The notes beneath the pieces were generated by a model. That model saw nothing but the letters and a program-made list of their open reading frames with translations. It was not told where the DNA came from and did no database searches. A program made the position numbers and the translations under genes. DNA of 64,000 nt from Tautonia marina (GTDB taxonomy: Bacteria > Planctomycetota > Planctomycetia > Isosphaerales > Isosphaeraceae), in NCBI RefSeq assembly GCF_009177065.1, contig NZ_WEZF01000025.1:1-64000 (forward strand), in the 5' to 3' direction. The first letter of the stretch is position 1, and every line of letters begins with the position of its first letter. Below are positions 35,667 through 43,537 of the stretch, in pieces.

Positions 35667-36641
35667 CACGATTCGCCTCCTCCTCCGAAAAACGCCTTCG
35701 CCCCTTGACGACCCGAGCCGATCCTCGAAGCCCGATTCACCAACCCGCTCGTCCCCTTCGATCGCGAGGTCAGGACCACCCACCGGCCCCTTCTCCCAAG
35801 CTCAAGGAGCGATCACTCCCTTGATGCTAGCGCCCCCCACTCTGTTCAACAAGCGTTTGACGCCGATTCTTCCGCAGCTCCGCGTTTCTCCTCCCCTCGA
35901 ACCGTTTGTGACTGAACCTCCCCGTTTTCCCGAAACTAACAGAGAGACGCCTTCATCCCCTCGCTTCCACCCCTCCTCCTCCCATGAACCCGCAACCCCC
36001 TCTGAACCCGTCCTGCATCTCTGCTCGAATTGCTCTGTCCAGCAATTTCCAGCGGAAACACACACATCCAAGCACACAATTGCCCCGTGTCGCCGCTCTC
36101 TCTGCCATTGCCTCTCCAGAAGAATCCGTCACCCGATCCCGCTCGATGGTCCGATCCCTCCTCCCAATCCTCACTCCTTCCAGAAGCCGCCCCGCGCCCT
36201 CAATGTTCGAAACGAACGAGCGCAAATTGCCCAAACCGCTTCTCAGCAAGCACTTCCATTCCACCTCCCCGGCGCACCTCAGCGCACCCCGACCGCGCAC
36301 CGAGGCGCACCGCCCCGACGCTCCCTCCGCAACTCCTCCCGAACCAAACAAAGCCAATCGCCATTCTGGCAGTCCCCCGCGACTCACCCCTCGTCACCAA
36401 ACAAAGCCAATTGCCAATCTGACAGAGTGCAAGGACTCCCGCCTCCCGGACCGAACAAAGCCAATTGCCAATCTGGCAGTCGATTCCCCTGACGACCGAA
36501 GGGCACGCTCCGCCGCTTCCGGCCCCCCCTTGACTCAAGACGGTTGCCCCGCCGGCTCCCCGACGTTGTCGTGTCGAGAATCGAGCGATACCCTCAAGCA
36601 CCCCGTTGAGCCTTCTCCCCCGCAAACCCCGGAGTCATGAG
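35667..36641. other. Gene-poor region with spaced repeats
   Basis: Almost 1 kb between divergent genes. Open frames occur on both strands but consist of Pro/Ser/Arg-rich sequence without domains and overlap one another. The only structured feature is the set of three spaced repeats at 36339-36486. It should also contain the promoters of the genes at 35666 and 36642. Confidence 0.5.
36339..36486. repeat. Three spaced copies of an AACAAAGCCAAT repeat
   Basis: Three copies of a roughly 27-base unit built on AACAAAGCCAATTGCCAATC then TGGCAG, with core starts at 36347, 36400 and 36454, so the period is 53 and 54 bases. Copies 2 and 3 are nearly identical; copy 1 has CGCCATTC in the middle. Each unit holds a small GCCA...TGGC inverted pair. 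The non-repeat parts between units are about 25 bases and unrelated. Confidence 0.75.
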
Positions 36642-37724
36642 ATGCCCTGGCGTCCCCTCTCGCTCATCCTCCTCACCGTTGGTCTGGCAGCGCTCGGCGC
36701 GGCCCCTGCCGACGCCATCGCCGCCGACGACCCGCCCAGCCGGATCGCCTTCGGCTCGTGTGCCGACCAGAACCGACCCCAGCCGATCTGGGATGCCGTC
36801 GTTGCCGCCCAGCCCGACCTGTTCCTCTTCATCGGCGACAACATCTACGCCGACACCGAAGACATGGGCCTGATGAAGGCCAAGTACGACCGCCTCGCCG
36901 CCATTCCCGGCTATCAGCGCCTCCGTGCCACCTGCCCGATCCTGGCCACCTGGGACGACCACGACTTCGGCGTGAACGACGGCGGCCGAACCTACTCGAA
37001 ACGCGAGGACTCGCAGCAGCAGTTCCTCGACTTCTTCGAGGTGCCGACCGACTCACCGAGACGCGATCGTGAGGGGGTCTACCACGCCGTGACGTTCGGC
37101 CCCGAGGGGCGTCGGCTCCAGATCATCCTGCTCGACACCCGATACCACCGCAGCCCCCTGGAGGTTTCCGACCAGCCCGACGCCTTCTTTCCCCACATTC
37201 GACCCTACTTGCCCAACACCGCCCCCGACGCCACCATCCTCGGCGAGGAGCAGTGGGCCTGGCTCGAAACCCAGCTCCGCGAGCCGGCCGACGTGCGGAT
37301 CATCGCCTCCAGCATCCAGTGCGTCGCCGAAGACCACCCCTTCGAGAAGTGGACCAACATCCCCCGCGAACGTGATCGCCTGTTTGCCCTCCTCCGAGAC
37401 ACCGGGGCAAACGGCGTCGTGCTGATCAGCGGCGACCGCCACCACGCCGAGCTGTCGGTCATGGACGCCGGCATCGGCTACCCGCTCTACGACCTGACCT
37501 CGAGCGGCCTGAACCAGGCCTCCAAGCGCTATCAGCCGCTGGAACCGAATCGCCACCGCCTGGCCACCATGAACCGCGGCGACAACTTCGGCCTCATCAC
37601 CATCGACTGGAACCGCGACGATCCGCTCCTTCGCCTCCAGATCCGAGACGACGAGGGGGAAGTCACCATCCAGCACAAGGTCCCGCTCAGCCTGCTCCAA
37701 CCCGGAGCCCTGCCGACTCAGTGA
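36642..37724 (+). CDS. PhoD-like alkaline phosphatase/phosphodiesterase, secreted
   Basis: A 360-residue exported metallophosphatase of the PhoD family. Signal peptide about residues 5-28, then [18 protein letters not shown], the metal-binding motifs [22 protein letters not shown] and [10 protein letters not shown], and a final [16 protein letters not shown] strand segment. It lacks the separate PhoD N-terminal domain of Bacillus PhoD and is close to the compact planctomycete/plant-like form. Probable role: periplasmic phosphate monoester or diester hydrolysis, calcium- and iron-dependent in the known family. ATG 36642 has GGAG upstream and starts the signal. A strong hairpin follows, shared with the convergent DUF1501 gene. 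No phosphate-regulon box could be identified by eye. Confidence 0.87.
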   Translation: MPWRPLSLILLTVGLAALGAAPADAIAADDPPSRIAFGSCADQNRPQPIWDAVVAAQPDLFLFIGDNIYADTEDMGLMKAKYDRLAAIPGYQRLRATCPILATWDDHDFGVNDGGRTYSKREDSQQQFLDFFEVPTDSPRRDREGVYHAVTFGPEGRRLQIILLDTRYHRSPLEVSDQPDAFFPHIRPYLPNTAPDATILGEEQWAWLETQLREPADVRIIASSIQCVAEDHPFEKWTNIPRERDRLFALLRDTGANGVVLISGDRHHAELSVMDAGIGYPLYDLTSSGLNQASKRYQPLEPNRHRLATMNRGDNFGLITIDWNRDDPLLRLQIRDDEGEVTIQHKVPLSLLQPGALPTQ

Positions 37725-37731
37725 CCTCCGG

Positions 37732-37764
37732 TTTCGAGGGAAAGGTTTGACCTTTCCCTCGAAA
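37732..37764. terminator. Bidirectional hairpin terminator
   Basis: A perfect 14-base stem, TTTCGAGGGAAAGG pairing with CCTTTCCCTCGAAA around TTTGA, seven bases after the PhoD-like stop and 23 before the stop of the convergent DUF1501 gene. The stem ends in A/T runs on both sides, so it can terminate both transcripts. Confidence 0.8.
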
Positions 37765-37787
37765 GTCTCAAACGCTCTTTGACAATC

Positions 37788-39254
37788 TTATGCGATGACA
37801 TCCTCAATCGGCGATCCGTGATCGATCTCCAATCGCTTGCGGCCCGGCAGTTCCAGCTTCCTGGAGTCGAGCCCCAGTTGCTTGAGGATCGTGGCGTGAA
37901 CGTCGGTCACGTAGTGGCGGTTCTCGACCGCGTGGAAGCCGATCTCGTCGGTCGCCCCGTGCACGACGCCCCCCTTGATGCCGCCGCCGGCCATCCAGAC
38001 GCTGAAGCCGAAGATGTGGTGGTCGCGGCCGTCGGCCCCTTGCGAGCCGGGCGTGCGGCCGAACTCGGTGGCGAAGACCACCAACGTCTCATCAAGCAAC
38101 CCGCGCCGAGCCAGGTCCTCGATCAGGCCGCCGATCGGCCGATCAACCGCCAGGGCGTTCTGCTCGTGGTTCGCCCGAAGGCCCCCGTGAGCGTCCCAGC
38201 GCCCGGCCCCTCCGGCCCCGTGCTGGACCTGGATGAACCGCACCCCTCGCTCGACCAAGCGACGGGCCGCCAGCATCTGCATACCGAACTCGCGGCAGTG
38301 CGGCAGATCGAGCCCATAGAGGGACTTTGTTTCGTCCGACTCCTGTGAGAAGTCGACCGCCTCGGGCACCGACTGCTGCATCCGGAAGGCTAGCTCGTAC
38401 GAGGCCACCCGCGCGGCAATGGCCGCATCGCGCGGCGATTCCGCCAGCCGTTCCGCATGAAGCTGTTCGAGCAGGTCGATCCCGACCGACCGGGCCTGGT
38501 CCGAGATCGGGCGTTGCGGTCGGCCGAAATCGAGCGGGTTGTCCGGATCGACCCGCATCGGGACGGCGTCGTGAGCCGGGCCGAGGTAATGGCCGTCCTT
38601 CAGGTTCCAGTATTCACGATTGCCGATGGAAATGTACTGCGGCAAGTTGTCGTTCAGCGACCCCAGGCCGTAGTGAACCCAGGCCCCGAGGTTCGGGAAG
38701 TCGCCGTCGTTCAGGTGCCGGCCCGAGTGGAACTGCGTCTGGGCGCCGTGGTTGCTGTCGGTCGTCCACATGGACCTGATGATCGCCAGGCGGTCCACAT
38801 GCCGGGCAATGTGCGGGAACCAGTCGCTGACCTCAATCCCGCTCTCACCGTGCTTGCGAAAGCCGACTTGAAGGGGGTAGAGCGTGTTCCGCTGGTTGCC
38901 GTTCCCGTCGGGCACAACCAGGCGTTCGAGGGCCAGTTTCTCCGGGTCCTGCGCATCGGCGAACGGCGTCTCGGCAATCGTCTTGCCGCCGTAGCGGGTC
39001 AGCATCGGCTTCGGGTCGAAGCTCTCCATGTGGCTAACGCCGCCGTTCATGAACAGCCAGATCACGCTCTTGGCCTTCGGCGGGAAGTGCGGCTTCCCAT
39101 CAGGAGGTGCCCATCCGCCGTCGCGAGCCACGCCATCCCGATGCAGCATGGCCCCGACCGCGAGCGAGGCGAATCCCGAGAGGAACGTCCTCCGCGATGG
39201 TACCAGAAGTCCTGATGCGGCGGGCCATCCTGAGCGTTGAGGCAAGTGAATCAT
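37788..39254 (-). CDS. DUF1501 family secreted protein
   Basis: A 488-residue DUF1501 protein with a twin-arginine signal ([18 protein letters not shown], about residues 20-37). Typical stretches are [55 protein letters not shown] and [22 protein letters not shown], which contain the His/Asp residues that would occupy the alkaline-phosphatase-like site. It is immediately downstream of the DUF1549/DUF1553 gene (39 bases between them), the standard pairing for these families. Exported as a folded protein, role unknown. It differs clearly from the DUF1501 protein encoded at 3724-5091 (a separate branch with the longer [11 protein letters not shown] form). Confidence 0.92.
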   Translation of the reverse strand: MIHLPQRSGWPAASGLLVPSRRTFLSGFASLAVGAMLHRDGVARDGGWAPPDGKPHFPPKAKSVIWLFMNGGVSHMESFDPKPMLTRYGGKTIAETPFADAQDPEKLALERLVVPDGNGNQRNTLYPLQVGFRKHGESGIEVSDWFPHIARHVDRLAIIRSMWTTDSNHGAQTQFHSGRHLNDGDFPNLGAWVHYGLGSLNDNLPQYISIGNREYWNLKDGHYLGPAHDAVPMRVDPDNPLDFGRPQRPISDQARSVGIDLLEQLHAERLAESPRDAAIAARVASYELAFRMQQSVPEAVDFSQESDETKSLYGLDLPHCREFGMQMLAARRLVERGVRFIQVQHGAGGAGRWDAHGGLRANHEQNALAVDRPIGGLIEDLARRGLLDETLVVFATEFGRTPGSQGADGRDHHIFGFSVWMAGGGIKGGVVHGATDEIGFHAVENRHYVTDVHATILKQLGLDSRKLELPGRKRLEIDHGSPIEDVIA

Positions 39255-39293
39255 CTCTCAGCATCCCGAGTTCGGTTCGATCGCCGGTCGCGT

Positions 39294-42077
39294 TCAGCGA
39301 AGGGTCACGAAGTCATTGTGATTCAGGAGCACCCAGATCAGTTGCTCACGCGCAAAGACGCCAGAATCTTCACCCTTTGATGCCTCAGACAGATGGTACC
39401 AGTCGTCAAGTGCCCGCAGGCCGGCGGCCGCTTCGGTCGCGCTCGGCTCGCTCCCCAGGACCAGCACAAAGGCCAGGCGGAGGAACGCCTCGTCATCGTC
39501 GGCCTCATGGCCCTGAGCGGTCATGGCGTCGGTGATCCGAGCGACGACCAGGGGAGACGCATCCAGAACAAGGCGACTGTTGCTGAGTGCCAGGGCCTGC
39601 TGCGGGACGATGCTCTGTTGCCTCCGGTAGCATTCCTTGACGAGCGCCTCATCGAACATGGTCAGGAACAGGTTCCGCTCGTTGTTCGAGTGGAAGAAGT
39701 AGAGGCTGCGGCGGTTCGACTCCTCCTGAGCGGCTCTCGGGACCGGGGGGCCTCCGAAGCTCGGGTCGAGCGTGCCCGCCAGGCTCAGGACCGTATCGCG
39801 GACCGCCTGCGACTCAATCCGGATCGGGGTCCGACGCCAGAGGAATCGATTGTCCGGGTCGATCGCCAGGTTCTCCTCCGCATCCGCCATCGAGGACGAA
39901 CGCCGGTAGGCCGCCGACCGAACGATCAATCGATGAAGATGCTTGAGACTCCAATCATGCTCGATCAGCTCGGCGGCCAGCCAGTCGAGCAGTTCCGGAT
40001 GAGTCGGCGGCTGGCCGTTGCGGCCGAAGTCGAAGACGGTCGGCACGAGCGGCGTCCCGAAGTGCCGGGTCCAGACGTGGTTGACCGCCACCCGAGCCGT
40101 CAAGGGATTGCGAGGGTCGGTGATCCAATCCGCCAGGGCCTTGCGACGGCCGGTACTCTGGGGCGGGAAGGCAACGGTCGGATCGTCCTGGCCCGAGTTC
40201 AGGAACCGCGTCGGGGTCCAGCGTGCCCCGATCAGCGGGGTGAACTGGTCGCCCGGTTCCTCGGTTGCCTTGATGGCCTCGTCGAGAGCCGTGCGGGCCG
40301 TCTCCACCGCCTTGCCGGCGCCGTCTCGATCGGCCTCGGCGGCGCGGGATAGCTGCAGCTCGGCCTCGGCCAGGGTCAGCCGGGCCTGAGCGGCCTTCGC
40401 CTCGCGTTCGGCCCGAGCGGCCTCGCGGGCCGAGGAAAGAGCCTGCTCGGCCAGGGCGACGGCCTCTGCTCCCTCGGCTTCGGACCGATCGTCCCGTTCC
40501 CAGGAGGTCTGCAAGGCGGCGATCCGCAGCTCGACACTCCGTAGCTCGGCCTCGGCCGCATCCCGGCTTCGTTCGGCCACGAGGAGGGCAAGACGAGCCT
40601 CTTCTGAGGCCGCGTCGGGGGTCGAGGGATCGCCGGGCGAGGCTTCGGCGGTCCCCGCATCGTCCTGGCACGAGGCGTCGAACGAGGCCCGAGCGGTCGC
40701 CAGCCGGTCCTCGGCGGCCTTCAGAGTTGCAACGGCGGCGAGGCGGTAGGCCTCGGCCACCCAGGGGCGGCGCTCGGGTTTCCAGGCCGCGACCGGCAGG
40801 TCCACCGGCTCGATCTCCAAGGGCTTGAACCGCAGGACCTCGGGCAGGTTCGGGGAGAGGGGTGTGGAGGTGTCGGGGTTGCTCTCCTCGCCCCGGATGA
40901 ACCGATAGGTGGGTGCCTCCAGGAGCCCATCGAAGGCACGCGGGATGCCGTCGCGGGCAAGGTCCGCCTCGCCCGGTCGGACATCGAGCCGCACATGATA
41001 CGGCTCGAAGAAGGCCCGCAAGCGGTAATAGTCGGCCTGCGAGATGGGATCGTACTTGTGATCGTGGCACTTGGCACAGTTGGTGGTCAGGCCGAGGAAG
41101 GCCTTCGACACATGCTCAACCGTTTCGTCCATCCACTGATGCCGATTGAACAGGAAGTAGTTGCGTGCGAGGAAGCCCGAGGCCCGCAGGCGGTCGAGGT
41201 CGTTCGGGTACAGCTCGTCGGCGGCGAGCATCGACCGGACCATCTCGTCGTACGGCAGGTCGGCGTTGAGAGACTCGACGATCCAGTCGCGCCAGTGCCA
41301 GATGTGCGGCTGGCTGTTGCGCAACTGCTCACCCAGCCCCCACCAATCACTGTATCGCCAGATGTCCATCCAGTGCCGCGCCCAGCGCTCGCCGTGGCGA
41401 GGGTCGTCGAGCAGGCGATCGACGGTGCGATCGTACCACTCGGGCGAGGGGTCGCGCTGAGCTTCGTCGATCTCCTCCAGGGTCGGCGGCAGGCCGATCA
41501 GGTCGATCGAGAGCCGACGGAGCAGGAGCAGACGGTCGGCCTCTCCCTGGGGAACGAGTCCAAGGTCATCCTGCTTCCGGGCGATGAACGCATCAATCGG
41601 GTTGGTCGCCCCTTCGACCTCGGGGACGGGAGGTCGAACGATCGCCTGGAAGGCCCAGTGCTCGGCGGGGTCGCGTTCGGGGGCTTCGTCCGGAGGAGCA
41701 GGGGCCCCGGCGAGAATCCAGTCGCGGAGCAAGACCACCTGCTCGTCGGTGAACAGCTCCCCTTCGTGTTCGGGAGGCATGCGGTCGAAGGGTTCGTCGG
41801 TCGAGACTCGGGCCAGCAGCTCGCTCTCATCGGCGCTGCCCGAAACGACCACGGGGCCGGCGTCGCCACCCTGGAGCATCAAATCGACCGTGTCGAGCCG
41901 CAACCCGGCCTCTTGCTTCAGGGCGCCGTGGCAGGAGTAGCAACGCTCCCGGAGCAAGGGCTTGATCCGGGTCAGGTAGACGTCGTCTGCCCGAGCCGAG
42001 GGCCCCCCATCGATGGCCCCGCAAACCATCAAGACAAGGAAAATGGAACTGCTGATACGAATCATCCGAATACTCAT
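39294..42077 (-). CDS. PSCyt1-DUF1549-DUF1553 protein with coiled-coil insert
   Basis: A 927-residue exported protein. Signal peptide (about 8-30), a planctomycete cytochrome c-like domain with CYSCH (C46, C49, H50) and distal MPP near residue 104, DUF1549 (about 150-375) with CAKCH near residue 330, then DUF1553 (about 620-920). Between the two DUFs is an unusual stretch of about 150 residues (roughly 445-600) that is Ala/Glu/Arg-rich with clear heptads (AEAELRSVELRIAAL, AREAARAEREAKAAQARLTL), a long coiled coil. It should be periplasmic; it pairs with the downstream DUF1501 gene. The frame opens with TTG at 42116; the ATG at 42077 fits the signal peptide better, though its ribosome site is weak. 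Confidence 0.9.
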   Translation of the reverse strand: MSIRMIRISSSIFLVLMVCGAIDGGPSARADDVYLTRIKPLLRERCYSCHGALKQEAGLRLDTVDLMLQGGDAGPVVVSGSADESELLARVSTDEPFDRMPPEHEGELFTDEQVVLLRDWILAGAPAPPDEAPERDPAEHWAFQAIVRPPVPEVEGATNPIDAFIARKQDDLGLVPQGEADRLLLLRRLSIDLIGLPPTLEEIDEAQRDPSPEWYDRTVDRLLDDPRHGERWARHWMDIWRYSDWWGLGEQLRNSQPHIWHWRDWIVESLNADLPYDEMVRSMLAADELYPNDLDRLRASGFLARNYFLFNRHQWMDETVEHVSKAFLGLTTNCAKCHDHKYDPISQADYYRLRAFFEPYHVRLDVRPGEADLARDGIPRAFDGLLEAPTYRFIRGEESNPDTSTPLSPNLPEVLRFKPLEIEPVDLPVAAWKPERRPWVAEAYRLAAVATLKAAEDRLATARASFDASCQDDAGTAEASPGDPSTPDAASEEARLALLVAERSRDAAEAELRSVELRIAALQTSWERDDRSEAEGAEAVALAEQALSSAREAARAEREAKAAQARLTLAEAELQLSRAAEADRDGAGKAVETARTALDEAIKATEEPGDQFTPLIGARWTPTRFLNSGQDDPTVAFPPQSTGRRKALADWITDPRNPLTARVAVNHVWTRHFGTPLVPTVFDFGRNGQPPTHPELLDWLAAELIEHDWSLKHLHRLIVRSAAYRRSSSMADAEENLAIDPDNRFLWRRTPIRIESQAVRDTVLSLAGTLDPSFGGPPVPRAAQEESNRRSLYFFHSNNERNLFLTMFDEALVKECYRRQQSIVPQQALALSNSRLVLDASPLVVARITDAMTAQGHEADDDEAFLRLAFVLVLGSEPSATEAAAGLRALDDWYHLSEASKGEDSGVFAREQLIWVLLNHNDFVTLR

Positions 42078-42173
42078 CAGCTCATTGCCTTTGGCTCGCT
42101 GACACCGCTCTCCCAACGGGCCGGGGATGACGATGCAAGGGTATCCCCGGCCAAGAGAGATCCAGCCCGCATC

Positions 42174-43532
42174 TCAAAGGTTCGCCAGCCGTTCGTCGGC
42201 ATCGCCGAAGGAGTCGAGTTCCACGCCCATGCGGTCCATGATGCCGAGGTAGAGGGAGCAGAGGCGTCGGTCGTCGTCGGAGCGGTCGGAGTAGTCGAGC
42301 ACGCGGCCGGTCTGAAGGGTGCCGCCGAGGCCACCGGCGAGGACGACCGGCACCTTGCGGGCGTCGTGCTGGGTGCCCGACCAGAGGCTGTTGATGAACA
42401 GGAGGCAGGAGTGGTCGAGCACGGTCCCTTCGCCTTCGGGCATGGCGTCGAGCCGCGAAGCGAGGTAGGCAAGCTGGCTGACGTAGAACTGCGTGACCCG
42501 CCCGTAAGCTTCGGAGGTATCGTCGTGCGAGGCCCCGTGGTGGGCGGCGCTGACGTCGAGGAACGGATAAAAGAGGCCCGAGATGTCTCGACAAAGCAGA
42601 AGCGAGGCAATCCGGGTCTTGTCGGTCTGGAAGCCGAGGGCGATGAGGTCGCACATCAGGCGCATGTGCTCGCGGATGTCCTCGGGCAGACCGTTATCGG
42701 GCCGGGGCATGGCGAGCGTGGGGCGGTCGCCGCCCTGGGCACGTTCGTCGGCGGCGAGCTTCGAGGCACGCATGGCGGCGGCCCGCTGCTCGACGTCGCG
42801 GACGCTGGTGAGATACTCGTCGAGCTTTGCGCGGTCGGCCACGCTGACGCGGCGGCTCAAGGTGGCGGCTTCCTCGCGGACGCGGTCGAGGATGCTTCGG
42901 TTGCGGAGGCTGCCGCGGTTGTCGAACAGGCTGTCGAAGGCGAGGGAGGGGTAGACCTCCATCGGGACCGGAGAGGTCGCACTCTGCCAGGAGATGTGCG
43001 AGCTGTAGGCCATCGAGAAGTTCGTCTCGTGGTAGCCGGTGATCGGCTGCTCGCAGCCCAGGACGATGCTCGGCTGGATCGTGTCCTCGCCCAGGTGGCG
43101 GGCAAGCATCTGATCGACACTGATGCCCCCCTTCAGTTCGGCCCCGCGCTGGAGGGCGGCGCCGGAGAGGATGTTGCCGGTCTGGCCGGGATGGATGCCG
43201 ACGCCGAGGGCATGCTGATTAAAGAGACCGTTGATGACGTTAATCTTGGATTTCACGTCCGAGAGCGGTTCGAGCGACGGCCCCAGCTCGATCTCGGAGC
43301 CGGACTGCTTCGCCCACCACTGATCGGGGTTCACGCCGCAACCCATGAACATGGCGGCGAACCGCTTTGGGCTGGGCGCGATCTCGCCGGAGGCGGCGGC
43401 CCCCCAGGCGGGGATCGATTCGAGCCAGGGGAGGGCCATTGTCACGCCGGCCCCCCGGAGGAACATGCGCCGGGAGGTCGAGAGGCGATCGCCTGGATTC
43501 GAGTCGGCCGCCGGGTTCGAAGGTCGCTTCAT
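42174..43532 (-). CDS. DUF1552 family secreted protein
   Basis: A 452-residue DUF1552 protein. The N-terminus has a twin-arginine signal (SRRMFLRGAGVTMALPWLES). Family-like stretches are KRFAAMFMGCGVNPDQWW, SGAALQRGAELKGGISVDQ, LGCEQPITGYHETNFSMAYSS and a C-terminal FINSLWSGTQHDARKVPVVLAGG. The family is related in theme to DUF1501 and is nearly always adjacent to a DUF1592/DUF1588/DUF1587 protein, here the gene just upstream with only five bases between. The ATG at 43532 has GGAG upstream; a GTG nine bases earlier is less likely because it would start at the preceding stop without a ribosome site. Role unknown. Confidence 0.92.
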   Translation of the reverse strand: MKRPSNPAADSNPGDRLSTSRRMFLRGAGVTMALPWLESIPAWGAAASGEIAPSPKRFAAMFMGCGVNPDQWWAKQSGSEIELGPSLEPLSDVKSKINVINGLFNQHALGVGIHPGQTGNILSGAALQRGAELKGGISVDQMLARHLGEDTIQPSIVLGCEQPITGYHETNFSMAYSSHISWQSATSPVPMEVYPSLAFDSLFDNRGSLRNRSILDRVREEAATLSRRVSVADRAKLDEYLTSVRDVEQRAAAMRASKLAADERAQGGDRPTLAMPRPDNGLPEDIREHMRLMCDLIALGFQTDKTRIASLLLCRDISGLFYPFLDVSAAHHGASHDDTSEAYGRVTQFYVSQLAYLASRLDAMPEGEGTVLDHSCLLFINSLWSGTQHDARKVPVVLAGGLGGTLQTGRVLDYSDRSDDDRRLCSLYLGIMDRMGVELDSFGDADERLANL

Positions 43533-43537
43533 CGGCT

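Noticed and set aside
36339-36486. CRISPR array
   Set aside because: Only three degenerate units, no cas genes, and the units vary more than CRISPR repeats do.
35824-36605. Protein genes in the gene-poor region
   Set aside because: Overlapping frames on both strands are Pro/Ser/Arg-rich without motifs; apparent repeated peptides come from the DNA repeat.
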